In this document: positions 8,791 to 16,653 of the stretch, in pieces
How the letters are laid out: each line of letters starts with the position of its first letter
How positions within the stretch are numbered: the first letter of the stretch is position 1
Notes under the pieces: model-generated
Seen by the model: the letters and a program-made list of their open reading frames with translations, nothing else
What the model was told of the DNA's origin: nothing
Databases searched by the model: none
Assembly (NCBI GenBank): GCA_001604105.1
Contig: LVAQ01000022.1
Coordinates: 60,343 to 124,342 of the forward strand
Origin: Clostridiales bacterium Firm_11
Lineage (GTDB): Bacteria; Bacillota; Clostridia; Christensenellales; Aristaeellaceae
Length of the DNA: 64,000 nt
Reading direction: 5' to 3'
Translations under genes and position numbers: made by a program

Positions 8791-10245
8791 ATGCAAGAAG
8801 CCATTTTGATACTGGATCATGACGCGGGGCTGGCCAGCCTGATTGCCCGCACGCTTCGCAACCAGCAAATCTATTGCCTGCCTGTGCCCTTTGGGGTATC
8901 GCTTGCCAATGCGCGGGAGAAAAACGCGCGCGGCCTGATCATCGCGGCGGGTGACGATGCGGTGGTGGATCTATCTGGCTTTGACCAGGAACTGCTTACG
9001 GCGGGGCTTCCCATGCTGGCGCTGGGGGGCGCGACCCGCGCGCTTTGCGAGCATTTCGGGGGGACGCTGAGCGAGGGCCAGAACCAGGATCAGCCCGAAA
9101 CGCTGGGGCTTTCGCCGTTGCCCCTGTTTGAGGGGATGACAGGCGGGGAGCGTGTGTACCACAACTTGCGGGTGCTGCAACTGCCCGATGCGCTTGCCTG
9201 CATCCAAACCGCCACAGAGCGCTGCATCGGCTTTACGCCGGAAGGGAGCGCGCTGTATGCCGTGCAATACCCCATTGAGCGTAACGACCCAGATGCCTTG
9301 CAGCTGCTCAACAACTTTGCGCGTCTGGTATGCGGCATGCAAACCACCTGGACGCAGGATGCCATCATCCAAGGCGCGGTGCAGGCGATTGCCGATGCCG
9401 CGGGCGAGGGGCGCGTAATGTGCGCCGTATCCGGCGGGGTGGACAGCGCGGTGTGCGCCAAGCTTGCGCACCGCGCCGTGGGGGAGCGCCTGATGTGCGT
9501 GTTTGTGGATACTGGCCTGCTGCGGCAGGATGAGCCGGAATATGTGATACAAACCTACCGCGAAGCCCTTGGCCTTGACGTTACGCTGATTGACGCGCGG
9601 GATGTGTTTCTCAAAGCCTTGCGCGGGGTGCGCGCCGCGGGCGATAAAGAGCGGATTGTCTCATCGCTGCTGGGGCAGGTGCTCTATAAGCGCCTGCGCT
9701 ATGAGCTTGACGCCAGGGTGCTTGCGCTGGGCACAAATTTTAACGATACCCTTTACGGCGGCCACGCGCCCGATGCGCTGCCCGCTACCGAAGAACTCGA
9801 TTTGCGCGTTTTGGAGCCATTGCGCGGCCTGTTCAAAGATGAGGTGCGCCGTCTGGCGCGCGCGCTGGCGCTGCCCGCCACCATGGCCGAGCGCCAGCCC
9901 TTTCCCAGCAGCGGGCTTGCCTTGCGCGTCTATGGCGAGGTGACGCAGGCGCGGCTGACCACCCTGCGGCAGGCGGACGCCTTTTTTGGCGAAGAAGTGC
10001 GCGCGGGCGGCCACGACCGCCGCCTGTGGCAGTACTATGCCGCCCTGTCTGATAACCCCGATGAGCGCGGCGGTTATGCCATCATATTGCGTGCCAGCCA
10101 GGCTTGCAGCAGCGAGGCCTGCGCCTCTCGCCTGCCCTTTGATCTGCTGGAGCGCGTGACCCAGCGCATTTTGGGCGAACTGAAGGATGTGGCGCGCGTG
10201 GTGTATGATTTGACGCCCAGCCAGCGGTATGCGTTTATGGAGTAG
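8791..10245 (+). CDS. GuaA-like ATP-pyrophosphatase with inactivated glutaminase domain
   Basis: The 484-residue protein aligns by eye along GMP synthetase: an N-terminal class I amidotransferase-like domain (about 1-190), an ATP-pyrophosphatase domain with P-loop SGGVDSAV at 214-221, and a C-terminal domain with RVYGEVTQARLTTLRQAD. However, the nucleophile block of the glutaminase (normally LGICYGMQ) reads LALGGATR at residues 76-83, so the Cys is Gly79, and the QFHPEV block reads VQYPIER, so the catalytic His is Pro. The GuaA C-terminal substrate motif KPPGTIEWE is replaced by SQRYAFME, and GPGLAIRV by SSGLALRV. Glutamine hydrolysis is therefore unlikely and even XMP use is doubtful. It could be an ammonia-dependent or re-purposed ATP-PPase. 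Ribosome site GGAGG at about 10 bases. Confidence 0.85.
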   Translation: MQEAILILDHDAGLASLIARTLRNQQIYCLPVPFGVSLANAREKNARGLIIAAGDDAVVDLSGFDQELLTAGLPMLALGGATRALCEHFGGTLSEGQNQDQPETLGLSPLPLFEGMTGGERVYHNLRVLQLPDALACIQTATERCIGFTPEGSALYAVQYPIERNDPDALQLLNNFARLVCGMQTTWTQDAIIQGAVQAIADAAGEGRVMCAVSGGVDSAVCAKLAHRAVGERLMCVFVDTGLLRQDEPEYVIQTYREALGLDVTLIDARDVFLKALRGVRAAGDKERIVSSLLGQVLYKRLRYELDARVLALGTNFNDTLYGGHAPDALPATEELDLRVLEPLRGLFKDEVRRLARALALPATMAERQPFPSSGLALRVYGEVTQARLTTLRQADAFFGEEVRAGGHDRRLWQYYAALSDNPDERGGYAIILRASQACSSEACASRLPFDLLERVTQRILGELKDVARVVYDLTPSQRYAFME

Positions 10246-10266
10246 CAGAGCTTGCGGCGAGTGAAC

Positions 10267-10310
10267 AGCGCCCCGTTCTCCTGATGCACAGGGGAAAGGG
10301 GCGCTTTTTA
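10267..10310 (+). terminator. Intrinsic terminator after the GuaA-like gene
   Basis: GCGCCCC and GGGGCGC arms followed by TTTTT, starting 22 bases beyond the stop codon. Confidence 0.85.
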
Positions 10311-10456
10311 GTGTAGCTTTTCAAAACTATGCCGATGTATGGCATGGCATGCGGGGCTGCGGCTGCCCTAAACGCAACCGCTGTGCGAAATGGTTTATCG
10401 TTTGTTCATAGCATGATCAAATCTCCCTGATAGAATCTGCTTTGTGAAAGGGTGAT

Positions 10457-11386
10457 ATGCAAATGAAGAAAAAGACGATTATAAAAATTGTGCTGGATGT
10501 TCTGATGATGATCGTACTCGCACTGATGTACTCCAAACGTGCGCTGGGTATGGGGTTTCACGAAATCGGCGGGTTAATCCTGATTGGTGTTTTTTTGATC
10601 CACAAAGGGCTTAATTTTTCATGGATACGGCGGGTGACGGTGAAGCTTGCCAAGGCGGATGGGCGAACCCGCCTGATGTGGATTGTGGATGCGCTGATGC
10701 TGGTAGCGTTTCTGCTGATTGGGCTCAGCGGTATCCTCATTTCCAAGGTTGCGTTACCACGCCTTGCCGTACAGGGAGGTTCATGGAAAGTGATCCACTA
10801 CAGCGCTTCGGCGGTGGCTTTGATTCTGGTGGGTGTGCATCTGGGGCTTCATTATAATTATCTCAAAGGGATTTTTTCCCGTCGGATCAAACTGCCCAAA
10901 CTGGTTGCGGTGGCATTGACGGTGGTCATAATGGCATACGGCGGCTATGGCATTGCTACAACAGCGTTCACCCGCTGGCTTGTTATGCCCTTTAGCACCA
11001 GCGCGCAGGGGGGACAGGGAGCCCGTGACGGCCAGTATCCAGGCATGATGGAGCAGCACTCCGGCGAAGGTACTGTGGCGCAGGATAGCGAAACCAACGA
11101 TACCTCGGCGGTAACGGTGATTACGCAAACAGATGCATCCGCCCAAACATCCGGCGATGCGGAACCGATGATGGATACCGCCGAGGCCAACAGCCTGACC
11201 GATACACAGGAAGGTTTTTTGGGCAGACCCGACGGTATGGCCGGTCATGCCGAGGGGCAGCAAGGCAGCATCGGGAGCGCACTGGAGACGTTAGCACAGT
11301 ATTTCTCGATCACATTCCTGTTTGCGGCAATGACAGCGCTTATTGATCGCCTGTTACGCAAAAGAAAGGAACAATTAAAAGTGTGA
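10457..11386 (+). CDS. DUF4405-type membrane protein
   Basis: A 309-residue integral membrane protein. Helices are predicted by hydrophobicity at about 9-25, 36-54, 74-96, 112-130, 147-167 and 285-300. Histidines sit in the helices (FHEIGGL, FLIHKGL, VIHYSASA, VHLGLHYN), the arrangement of cytochrome b561-like DUF4405 proteins that may bind haem, though haem binding is not shown. Residues 180-270 form a long hydrophilic Ser/Thr/Gln/Asp-rich loop without recognisable domain. Two ATGs are possible, 10457 and 10463; AAAGGG is four bases before the first and ten before the second, so the second may be used. It is monocistronic between two terminators. Confidence 0.75.
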   Translation: MQMKKKTIIKIVLDVLMMIVLALMYSKRALGMGFHEIGGLILIGVFLIHKGLNFSWIRRVTVKLAKADGRTRLMWIVDALMLVAFLLIGLSGILISKVALPRLAVQGGSWKVIHYSASAVALILVGVHLGLHYNYLKGIFSRRIKLPKLVAVALTVVIMAYGGYGIATTAFTRWLVMPFSTSAQGGQGARDGQYPGMMEQHSGEGTVAQDSETNDTSAVTVITQTDASAQTSGDAEPMMDTAEANSLTDTQEGFLGRPDGMAGHAEGQQGSIGSALETLAQYFSITFLFAAMTALIDRLLRKRKEQLKV

Positions 11387-11404
11387 TGGTTCATTGACCC
11401 CGGC

Positions 11405-11433
11405 GCCTTGCGGCAAGCCCCGCAAGGCTTTTG
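11405..11433 (+). terminator. Intrinsic terminator after the DUF4405 gene
   Basis: GCCTTGCGG pairs with CCCGCAAGGC (one bulged base) and TTTT follows, 18 bases past the stop. Confidence 0.7.
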
Positions 11434-11489
11434 CATACATACAACTGAACGTGCGCCTGTTCGCCTGCCCCGCGCCATCCCCCCCTACT

Positions 11490-11517
11490 TTTCAAACCCC
11501 TGTTTTTTTGTTATACT
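11490..11517 (+). promoter_or_regulatory. Probable promoter of dapF
   Basis: TATACT at 11512-11517 with a weak TTTCAA at 11490-11495, 16 bases apart, just before the dapF ribosome site. Confidence 0.5.
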
Positions 11518-11543
11518 TACCGCTATGAAAGCAGGTGAACAGG

Positions 11544-12389
11544 ATGCTTCATTTTACGAAGATGCACGGCATCGGAAACGATTACGTATACATCAACGGC
11601 TTTGAAGAGAAACTGCCGGACGATCTTCCCGCGCTGGCGGTGCGTATGAGCCATAGGCGCTTCGGCGTGGGCGGGGATGGGCTGATTCTCATCCTGCCCA
11701 GTGAGAAGGCGGATTTTCGCATGCGCATGTTCAACAGCGATGGCTCCGAAAGCGAGATGTGCGGCAACGGCATCCGCTGTGTGGCCGCCTACTGCCATGA
11801 CCGCGGGCTTACGTCTAAAACCGAGTTTGACATTGAATCCGGCGGGCAGCTCAAGCATATGCAGCTTACGCTGGATGAAAACCAGAATACCGCGCTGGTG
11901 CGGGTGGATATGGGCGCGCCCATTACGGAGGGCGCCGCCATCCCCAGTGTGTTCAGCGGCGAGGTCATTCGCATGCAGCCCCTCAAGGCGCTGCAAAAAA
12001 CGTGGCCGGTCACGCTGGTAAACATGGGCAACCCCCATGCCGTGACCTTTGTGGATGATCCCATGACCGCGCCTGTGACCACCGTAGGCCCTGTTTTGGA
12101 GAAAGATTTGGCGTTCCCGCGCAAATGCAACATCGAGTTTGTGCAGGTGATCGACCGCCAGACCATCCAGATGCGCGTATGGGAGCGCGGCGCGGGCGAA
12201 ACCATGGCCTGCGGCACGGGCGCGTGCGCCTCGATGGTGGCCAGCGTTTTGAATGGATTGATCGACCGCAGGGCGGAGGTGCGGCTTTTGGGCGGCACGC
12301 TGACCGTGGAGTGGAACGAGGCCGACGGCCATGTGTACATGACCGGCCCCGCCGCTTTTGTTTTTGATGGCGTGTGGCTCGGGGAATGA
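11544..12389 (+). CDS. dapF: Diaminopimelate epimerase
   Basis: DapF converts LL- to meso-diaminopimelate for lysine and peptidoglycan synthesis. The protein has 281 residues. Both catalytic cysteines are visible: in SEMCGNGIRCVA near residue 73, and in TMACGTGACASM near residue 226. The N-terminus reads MLHFTKMHGIGNDYV, so I start at ATG 11544, with AGGTG eight bases upstream; a GTG three codons earlier would overlap that ribosome site. dapL follows 244 bases downstream on the same strand, so the two successive enzymes of the aminotransferase variant of the DAP pathway are neighbours. Confidence 0.97.
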   Translation: MLHFTKMHGIGNDYVYINGFEEKLPDDLPALAVRMSHRRFGVGGDGLILILPSEKADFRMRMFNSDGSESEMCGNGIRCVAAYCHDRGLTSKTEFDIESGGQLKHMQLTLDENQNTALVRVDMGAPITEGAAIPSVFSGEVIRMQPLKALQKTWPVTLVNMGNPHAVTFVDDPMTAPVTTVGPVLEKDLAFPRKCNIEFVQVIDRQTIQMRVWERGAGETMACGTGACASMVASVLNGLIDRRAEVRLLGGTLTVEWNEADGHVYMTGPAAFVFDGVWLGE

Positions 12390-12633
12390 TGCGCAAAGCC
12401 TTGCCCGCAGCCGCCAGACGGACGGTAACCTGCGTGCGGCGGGTACGGTTCATCATTGATACTCCGAAATCCTAAGCGATGCTTGTATAACGGCCGCTGC
12501 GCGGTTGAGCGCTCGCGATAACGATACCTACCACCCGCAAGGAACAACGACCCTTGCGCCCTCGCCGCCGCGGCATCCGTTTTGACCGCCAGCGCCTGCC
12601 CGCCGGGGCAAATATCAAAGGAGGCACTCGCCC

Positions 12634-13851
12634 ATGCACGTTAACCCCAATTATGAGAAGCTCCCCGGTTCCTACCTGTTTGCGGAGATCGCGCGTCGGG
12701 TCAAGACGTTTTCCGCCGAGAACCCGCAGGCCGCGCTTATCAAGCTGGGCATCGGGGATGTAACCCGCCCGCTGGCCAAAGCGGCGGTGACGGCCATGCA
12801 AAACGCCGCCGCCGAGATGCTGGACGCCGCCACCTTCCGCGGCTACGGGCCGGATTTTGGCTATGATTTTCTGGTCAACGCCATCCGCGAGAAAGATTAC
12901 GCGCCGCGCGGCGTTGCGCTCGACTTTGACGAGGTGTTTGTATCCGACGGCGCCAAGACCGATACCGCCGCGCTACAGGAGCTGTTTGCCGATGATGTGC
13001 GCATCGCCGTTACCGATCCGGTGTACCCCGTGTATGTGGACAGCAACGCCATCGCCGGGCGCCTGGGGGATTTTGTGGACGGCCGCTGGAGCCGCCTTAC
13101 CTACCTGCCCTGCAATGCGGCAAACGGCTTTGTGCCCCAGCCCCCCACCGAAAAAGTTGACGTAATCTACCTGTGCTACCCCAATAACCCCACCGGAACC
13201 ACCTTAACGCGCGAGCAGCTTGCGCCTTTTGTTGCCTATGCCCGCGAGAACAACGCGATTATTATTTATGACGCGGCCTACAAAGCCTTCATCACCAGCG
13301 ATGTGCCCCACAGTATCTACGAGGTGGAGGGCGCGCGGGAAGTGGCCATCGAGTGCTGCTCGTTTTCCAAGACCGCCGGCTTTACGGGCATCCGCTGCGC
13401 CTATACCATCATCCCCCATGCGGTGCGGGGCATCGGCGGGCAAGGGCAGGCGGTGGAGCTCAACAGCCTGTGGAAACGGCGCATGGGCACCAAGTTCAAC
13501 GGTGTCAGCTACCCTGTGCAGCGCGCGGCGGAAGCCGTGTTTACCCCCGAAGGACAAACGGAATGCGCGGAAACCATCGCCTACTACCTGCGCAACGCCG
13601 CGTTGATCCGCGATGGGCTTACGGCGGCGGGGTATACGGTGTTCGGCGGTGTGGATGCGCCCTATGTGTGGCTGAAAACCCCCGAGGGCATCGACAGCTG
13701 GGCTTTCTTTGACCGCCTGCTGACCCGCGCGCATGTGGTGGGCACGCCCGGCGCGGGCTTTGGCCCCAGCGGCGAGGGGTATTTCAGGCTTACGGCATTT
13801 AATACGTATGAAAAGACGCTGGAGGCGCTGGAGCGGATACGGGGGGTGTAG
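12634..13851 (+). CDS. dapL: LL-diaminopimelate aminotransferase
   Basis: DapL makes LL-DAP directly from tetrahydrodipicolinate and glutamate, bypassing the acylated intermediates. The 405-residue protein starts [16 protein letters not shown], the family signature, and contains YPNNPTGT (PLP fold) and [12 protein letters not shown], whose Lys should bind PLP. AAAGGAGG lies 12 bases before the ATG. The enzyme is characteristic of plants, Chlamydia, some methanogens and part of the Clostridia, which supports the taxonomic reading. The 244 bases before it contain no gene that I can support. Confidence 0.96.
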   Translation: MHVNPNYEKLPGSYLFAEIARRVKTFSAENPQAALIKLGIGDVTRPLAKAAVTAMQNAAAEMLDAATFRGYGPDFGYDFLVNAIREKDYAPRGVALDFDEVFVSDGAKTDTAALQELFADDVRIAVTDPVYPVYVDSNAIAGRLGDFVDGRWSRLTYLPCNAANGFVPQPPTEKVDVIYLCYPNNPTGTTLTREQLAPFVAYARENNAIIIYDAAYKAFITSDVPHSIYEVEGAREVAIECCSFSKTAGFTGIRCAYTIIPHAVRGIGGQGQAVELNSLWKRRMGTKFNGVSYPVQRAAEAVFTPEGQTECAETIAYYLRNAALIRDGLTAAGYTVFGGVDAPYVWLKTPEGIDSWAFFDRLLTRAHVVGTPGAGFGPSGEGYFRLTAFNTYEKTLEALERIRGV

Positions 13852-14043
13852 AGTCGCTGCTTCTATTTCGCATTGTGCGTTAGCGACCAACGATTGACGG
13901 ACGCTTCTTTTTCGTTCTTTTGATTGTATGTTGCAAACTTATGGATATTATTCATTTGTGATGGATGCTGTACAGTTGCTCTGATGGTCACGGGATTGCG
14001 TGCATATCGGCACCTGTCAAGCGACAGGGCTAGGCTGTCAATC

Positions 14044-14610
14044 TCACGAAGGCTCTTTGAAGGAGGGTGACCGATATACAGTCACGCTTTCCAGCGTTAC
14101 GATGTTTATACGCGTAACCTGCAAGGTTGTATACCGTGTACACTTCTTCTCATAGCCTTGGTTTCTGTTCCCGAATACGCTTACAGGCTCTTCATTGCGG
14201 ATAAAGAAATACTGGCTTGGGTTGCATAGCACATAATCCGCTTTGATGCGTGCCCAATGGGGCTCATGACCACGATAGTAGTATGTGACCATATCGTTTT
14301 CGAGCATCTCCTGCAGATGACAAATGCTTTGCCATCGATCCGCCAGATCATATTTCGCGTTAGGCACATAGCCAGCTTCTATGAAATGGCGCTGTGTTGT
14401 TTTTCCTGATAATATCGTTTGAAGTGCGGCACTTCGATTCTGCAACGATGTGAAACCCACATATTGAAAACCAGCCATATGATGGTATGCATTCTCAGGA
14501 AATACAATGCGCATATGAGTAAGAACGCCCTTATGACCCAATGCAACATGATACGTGAGAGTAAGCAGTTTTTGATAGGCGAGTGCACTTTGAAGGAGCA
14601 AATCGATCAA
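14044..14610 (-). CDS. PBECR4-domain protein (phage-type nuclease-fold family)
   Basis: A 188-residue protein from an AT-richer island. The segment RIVFPENAYHHMAGFQYVGF near residue 34 resembles the core motif of PBECR4 (phage Barnase-EndoU-ColicinE5/D-RelE-like nuclease 4) proteins, which are toxin-fold proteins found in phages and clostridial genomes. Later blocks are DRWQSICHLQEML and KADYVLCNPSQYFFIRNEE, the latter also typical as I remember the family. Translation should begin with TTG at 14610, because AGGAGG lies five bases upstream. The gene has its own consensus promoter and a leader with an intrinsic terminator just before the ribosome site, implying conditional expression. No antitoxin gene is adjacent. 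Function unproven. Confidence 0.65.
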   Translation of the reverse strand: MIDLLLQSALAYQKLLTLTYHVALGHKGVLTHMRIVFPENAYHHMAGFQYVGFTSLQNRSAALQTILSGKTTQRHFIEAGYVPNAKYDLADRWQSICHLQEMLENDMVTYYYRGHEPHWARIKADYVLCNPSQYFFIRNEEPVSVFGNRNQGYEKKCTRYTTLQVTRINIVTLESVTVYRSPSFKEPS

Positions 14611-14625
14611 ATAGTCCTCCTAAAA

Positions 14626-14652
14626 AACACAGGAGCCGATAGCTCCTGTGTT
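14626..14652 (-). terminator. Attenuator-like terminator in the PBECR4 leader
   Basis: A perfect 11-base-pair stem (AACACAGGAGC with GCTCCTGTGTT, five-base loop) is followed on the minus strand by TTTTTT and then directly by the AGGAGG ribosome site of the gene, so it must be bypassed for expression. Confidence 0.8.
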
Positions 14653-14682
14653 CGCGCGTTTTCTTTCAACCATCTGCATGGT

Positions 14683-14795
14683 CTATTCAAGTTGTGGTTG
14701 TCGCGCAACCCCCGGAGAGCTCCACCAGGCACCGCAACTTGAAACGGCACCAGCTTCCCTGCTCAAGATGAGCTCATGTCCCATCTGACACCTGA
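14683..14795 (-). ncRNA. Structured leader RNA of the PBECR4 gene (unidentified)
   Basis: Downstream of the promoter the minus strand can fold into a three-way junction: a 9-bp outer stem pairs 14735-14743 with 14686-14694 (TTCAAGTTG/CAACTTGAA), enclosing hairpins at 14714-14723 (GGAG/CTCC) and 14696-14710 (GGTTG/CAACC). A 33-codon frame MGHELILSRE.. runs from ATG 14784 to a TAG at 14683, ending beside the outer stem, but its ATG would lie only about five bases from the expected transcript start. I do not recognise a known riboswitch; it could be an aptamer, a leader-peptide attenuator, or a small RNA of either strand. Confidence 0.5.
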
Positions 14796-14824
14796 ATCAT
14801 AACACAATAAGGTGGCACTGTCAA
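14796..14824 (-). promoter_or_regulatory. Promoter of the PBECR4 leader
   Basis: Minus-strand TTGACA (14819-14824), 17-base spacer, TATGAT (14796-14801). Confidence 0.85.
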
Positions 14825-14858
14825 TATTTCCTTTGCACTGCATCCCCCTTCCCCCCCA

Positions 14859-14867
14859 TGGTATAAT
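14859..14867 (+). promoter_or_regulatory. Extended -10 promoter of the ABC exporter operon
   Basis: TGGTATAAT, an extended -10 element with perfect TATAAT at 14862-14867; no good -35 at 17 bases. The exporter start codon is about 55 bases downstream. Confidence 0.6.
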
Positions 14868-14922
14868 CAACCCATCCCCATCCACCCCCCCACAATCCAC
14901 ATCGCACGGAGGTACCCACACC

Positions 14923-16653
14923 TTGAGAAAACTCCTCGTTTACCTGCGCGGCTACGGCAAAGAAAGCATACTGGGTCCGCTGTTCAAGCTGCTGGAAGCT
15001 TTGCAGGAGCTGCTGGTTCCCCTTGTGGTGGCCGCCATTATCGATATCGGCATCGCGCAGCGGGATACGGGCTACATCCTGCGCATGTGCTTGGTGCTCA
15101 TCGCGCTGGGCGCTGTTGGGCTGGCCTCGGCCATCACGGCGCAGTATTTTGCCGCCAAGGCGGCAACGGGTTTTGGCAAAGGGCTGCGCCACGCGCTGCT
15201 GGCGCACATCCAGCGCCTTTCGTTTGCACAACTGGACGCGTTGGGCACGGGCACGCTGATTACGCGCATGACCAGTGACCTAAACCAGGCGCAGGCAGGC
15301 GTGAATATGACGCTGCGGCTTTTGCTGCGCTCCCCGTTTATCGTTTTTGGCGCGATGGCGATGGCGTTTACGGTGGATGCAGACAGCGCGATGGTGTTTA
15401 CGGTGGTGATTCCCGCGCTATCGGTGGCGGTGTTTGTGATCATGCTGCTAAGCCTGCCGCTGTACCGCAAGGTGCAGGCAAAGCTGGATACGGTGCTGCA
15501 AAGCACGCGCGAAAACCTGACGGGCGTGCGTGTGATACGCGCGTTTGGCATGGAGGCGGGGGAACAGGCGGCCTTTGACGCCCGCAACGATGGCCTGATG
15601 GCGATGCAAAAGCTTGTGGGGCGCATCTCCGCGCTCATGAACCCCGTAACCAGCCTGCTGATCAACGCGGGCATCCTGTGGCTGCTGTGGCGCGGCGCCA
15701 TCCGCGTGGAGGCGGGGCTGCTCACGCAGGGCGCGGTGGTGGCGCTGTATAATTATATGGGGCAGATTCTGGTGGAGCTGATTAAGCTGGCGAACCTGAT
15801 CATCACCATCACGCGCGCGGTAGCGTGCGGCAACCGCATCCAGGCTGTGCTGGAAGTTGCGCCCGCCCTTACTTCGCCTGCCCAACCCCCGGCGGAGGAT
15901 GCCGCCGCACCCGCCGTCGCCTTTGAAGCGGTAAACCTTGCCTACCACACGGGCGGGGACGCGGCACTTGCGGATATTACCTTTGCGGCCATGCGCGGGC
16001 AAACGGTGGGCATCATCGGCGGCACGGGCGCGGGCAAAACATCGCTGGTGAGCCTGCTACCCCGCTTTTATGAGGCCACGGGCGGGCGCGTGATGGTCAA
16101 CGGCGTAAACGTCAAAGACTATCCGCTGGCGGCGCTGCGCGCGAAAATCGGCGTTGTGCCCCAACAGGCGGCGCTGTTCAGCGGCACCATTGCCGAGAAC
16201 CTTCGCCTGGGTAAGCCGGATGCGACCGATGCGGAGCTGTGGGAAGCCCTGGCCCTGGCGCAGGCCACCGAAGTGGCGCAGGGCAAGGGCGGGCTTTCCG
16301 CGACCATTGAACAGAACGGGCGCAACCTCTCCGGCGGGCAGCGCCAGCGGCTGACCATCGCCCGCGCGCTGGTGCGCAAGCCCGAAATCCTCATCTTGGA
16401 TGACAGCGCATCGGCGCTGGATTATGCCACCGATGCGGCGCTGCGCAGGGCGCTGGGGCAACTGCCGCAAACCATGACGGTGCTCATCGTATCCCAAAGG
16501 GCGGCGAGCATCCAGTTTGCCGATACCATCCTCGTGCTGGACGATGGCCGCATCGCTGGCATGGGCACCAGCGAGCAGCTTCTGGAAACCTGCGAGGTCT
16601 ACCGCGAAATCTACACCTCGCAGCTGGCAAAGGAGGATGCGCCGCATGGCTGA
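14923..16653 (+). CDS. ABC exporter half-transporter, degenerate-site subunit
   Basis: A 576-residue type IV ABC exporter subunit: six-helix membrane domain (about 15-320) followed by a nucleotide-binding domain with Walker A GGTGAGKT at 366-373, signature LSGGQ at 469-473 and Walker B ILILDD at 489-494. The residue after Walker B, normally catalytic Glu, is Asp494, the hallmark of the non-catalytic site in heterodimeric exporters (BmrCD, TM287/288 type). I start at TTG 14923 because GGAGGT is nine bases upstream; the frame is open further upstream but that part reads as Pro/Ser-rich non-coding. It overlaps the partner gene by 8 bases. Substrate unknown; multidrug or peptide/lipid export is plausible. 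Confidence 0.93.
   Translation: MRKLLVYLRGYGKESILGPLFKLLEALQELLVPLVVAAIIDIGIAQRDTGYILRMCLVLIALGAVGLASAITAQYFAAKAATGFGKGLRHALLAHIQRLSFAQLDALGTGTLITRMTSDLNQAQAGVNMTLRLLLRSPFIVFGAMAMAFTVDADSAMVFTVVIPALSVAVFVIMLLSLPLYRKVQAKLDTVLQSTRENLTGVRVIRAFGMEAGEQAAFDARNDGLMAMQKLVGRISALMNPVTSLLINAGILWLLWRGAIRVEAGLLTQGAVVALYNYMGQILVELIKLANLIITITRAVACGNRIQAVLEVAPALTSPAQPPAEDAAAPAVAFEAVNLAYHTGGDAALADITFAAMRGQTVGIIGGTGAGKTSLVSLLPRFYEATGGRVMVNGVNVKDYPLAALRAKIGVVPQQAALFSGTIAENLRLGKPDATDAELWEALALAQATEVAQGKGGLSATIEQNGRNLSGGQRQRLTIARALVRKPEILILDDSASALDYATDAALRRALGQLPQTMTVLIVSQRAASIQFADTILVLDDGRIAGMGTSEQLLETCEVYREIYTSQLAKEDAPHG

Noticed and set aside
14683..14784. Trp-containing 33-codon leader peptide (AWW) as a tryptophan attenuator
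   Set aside because: The downstream gene is not biosynthetic and the ATG lies almost at the transcript start without a ribosome site; it is mentioned only as one option for the leader.
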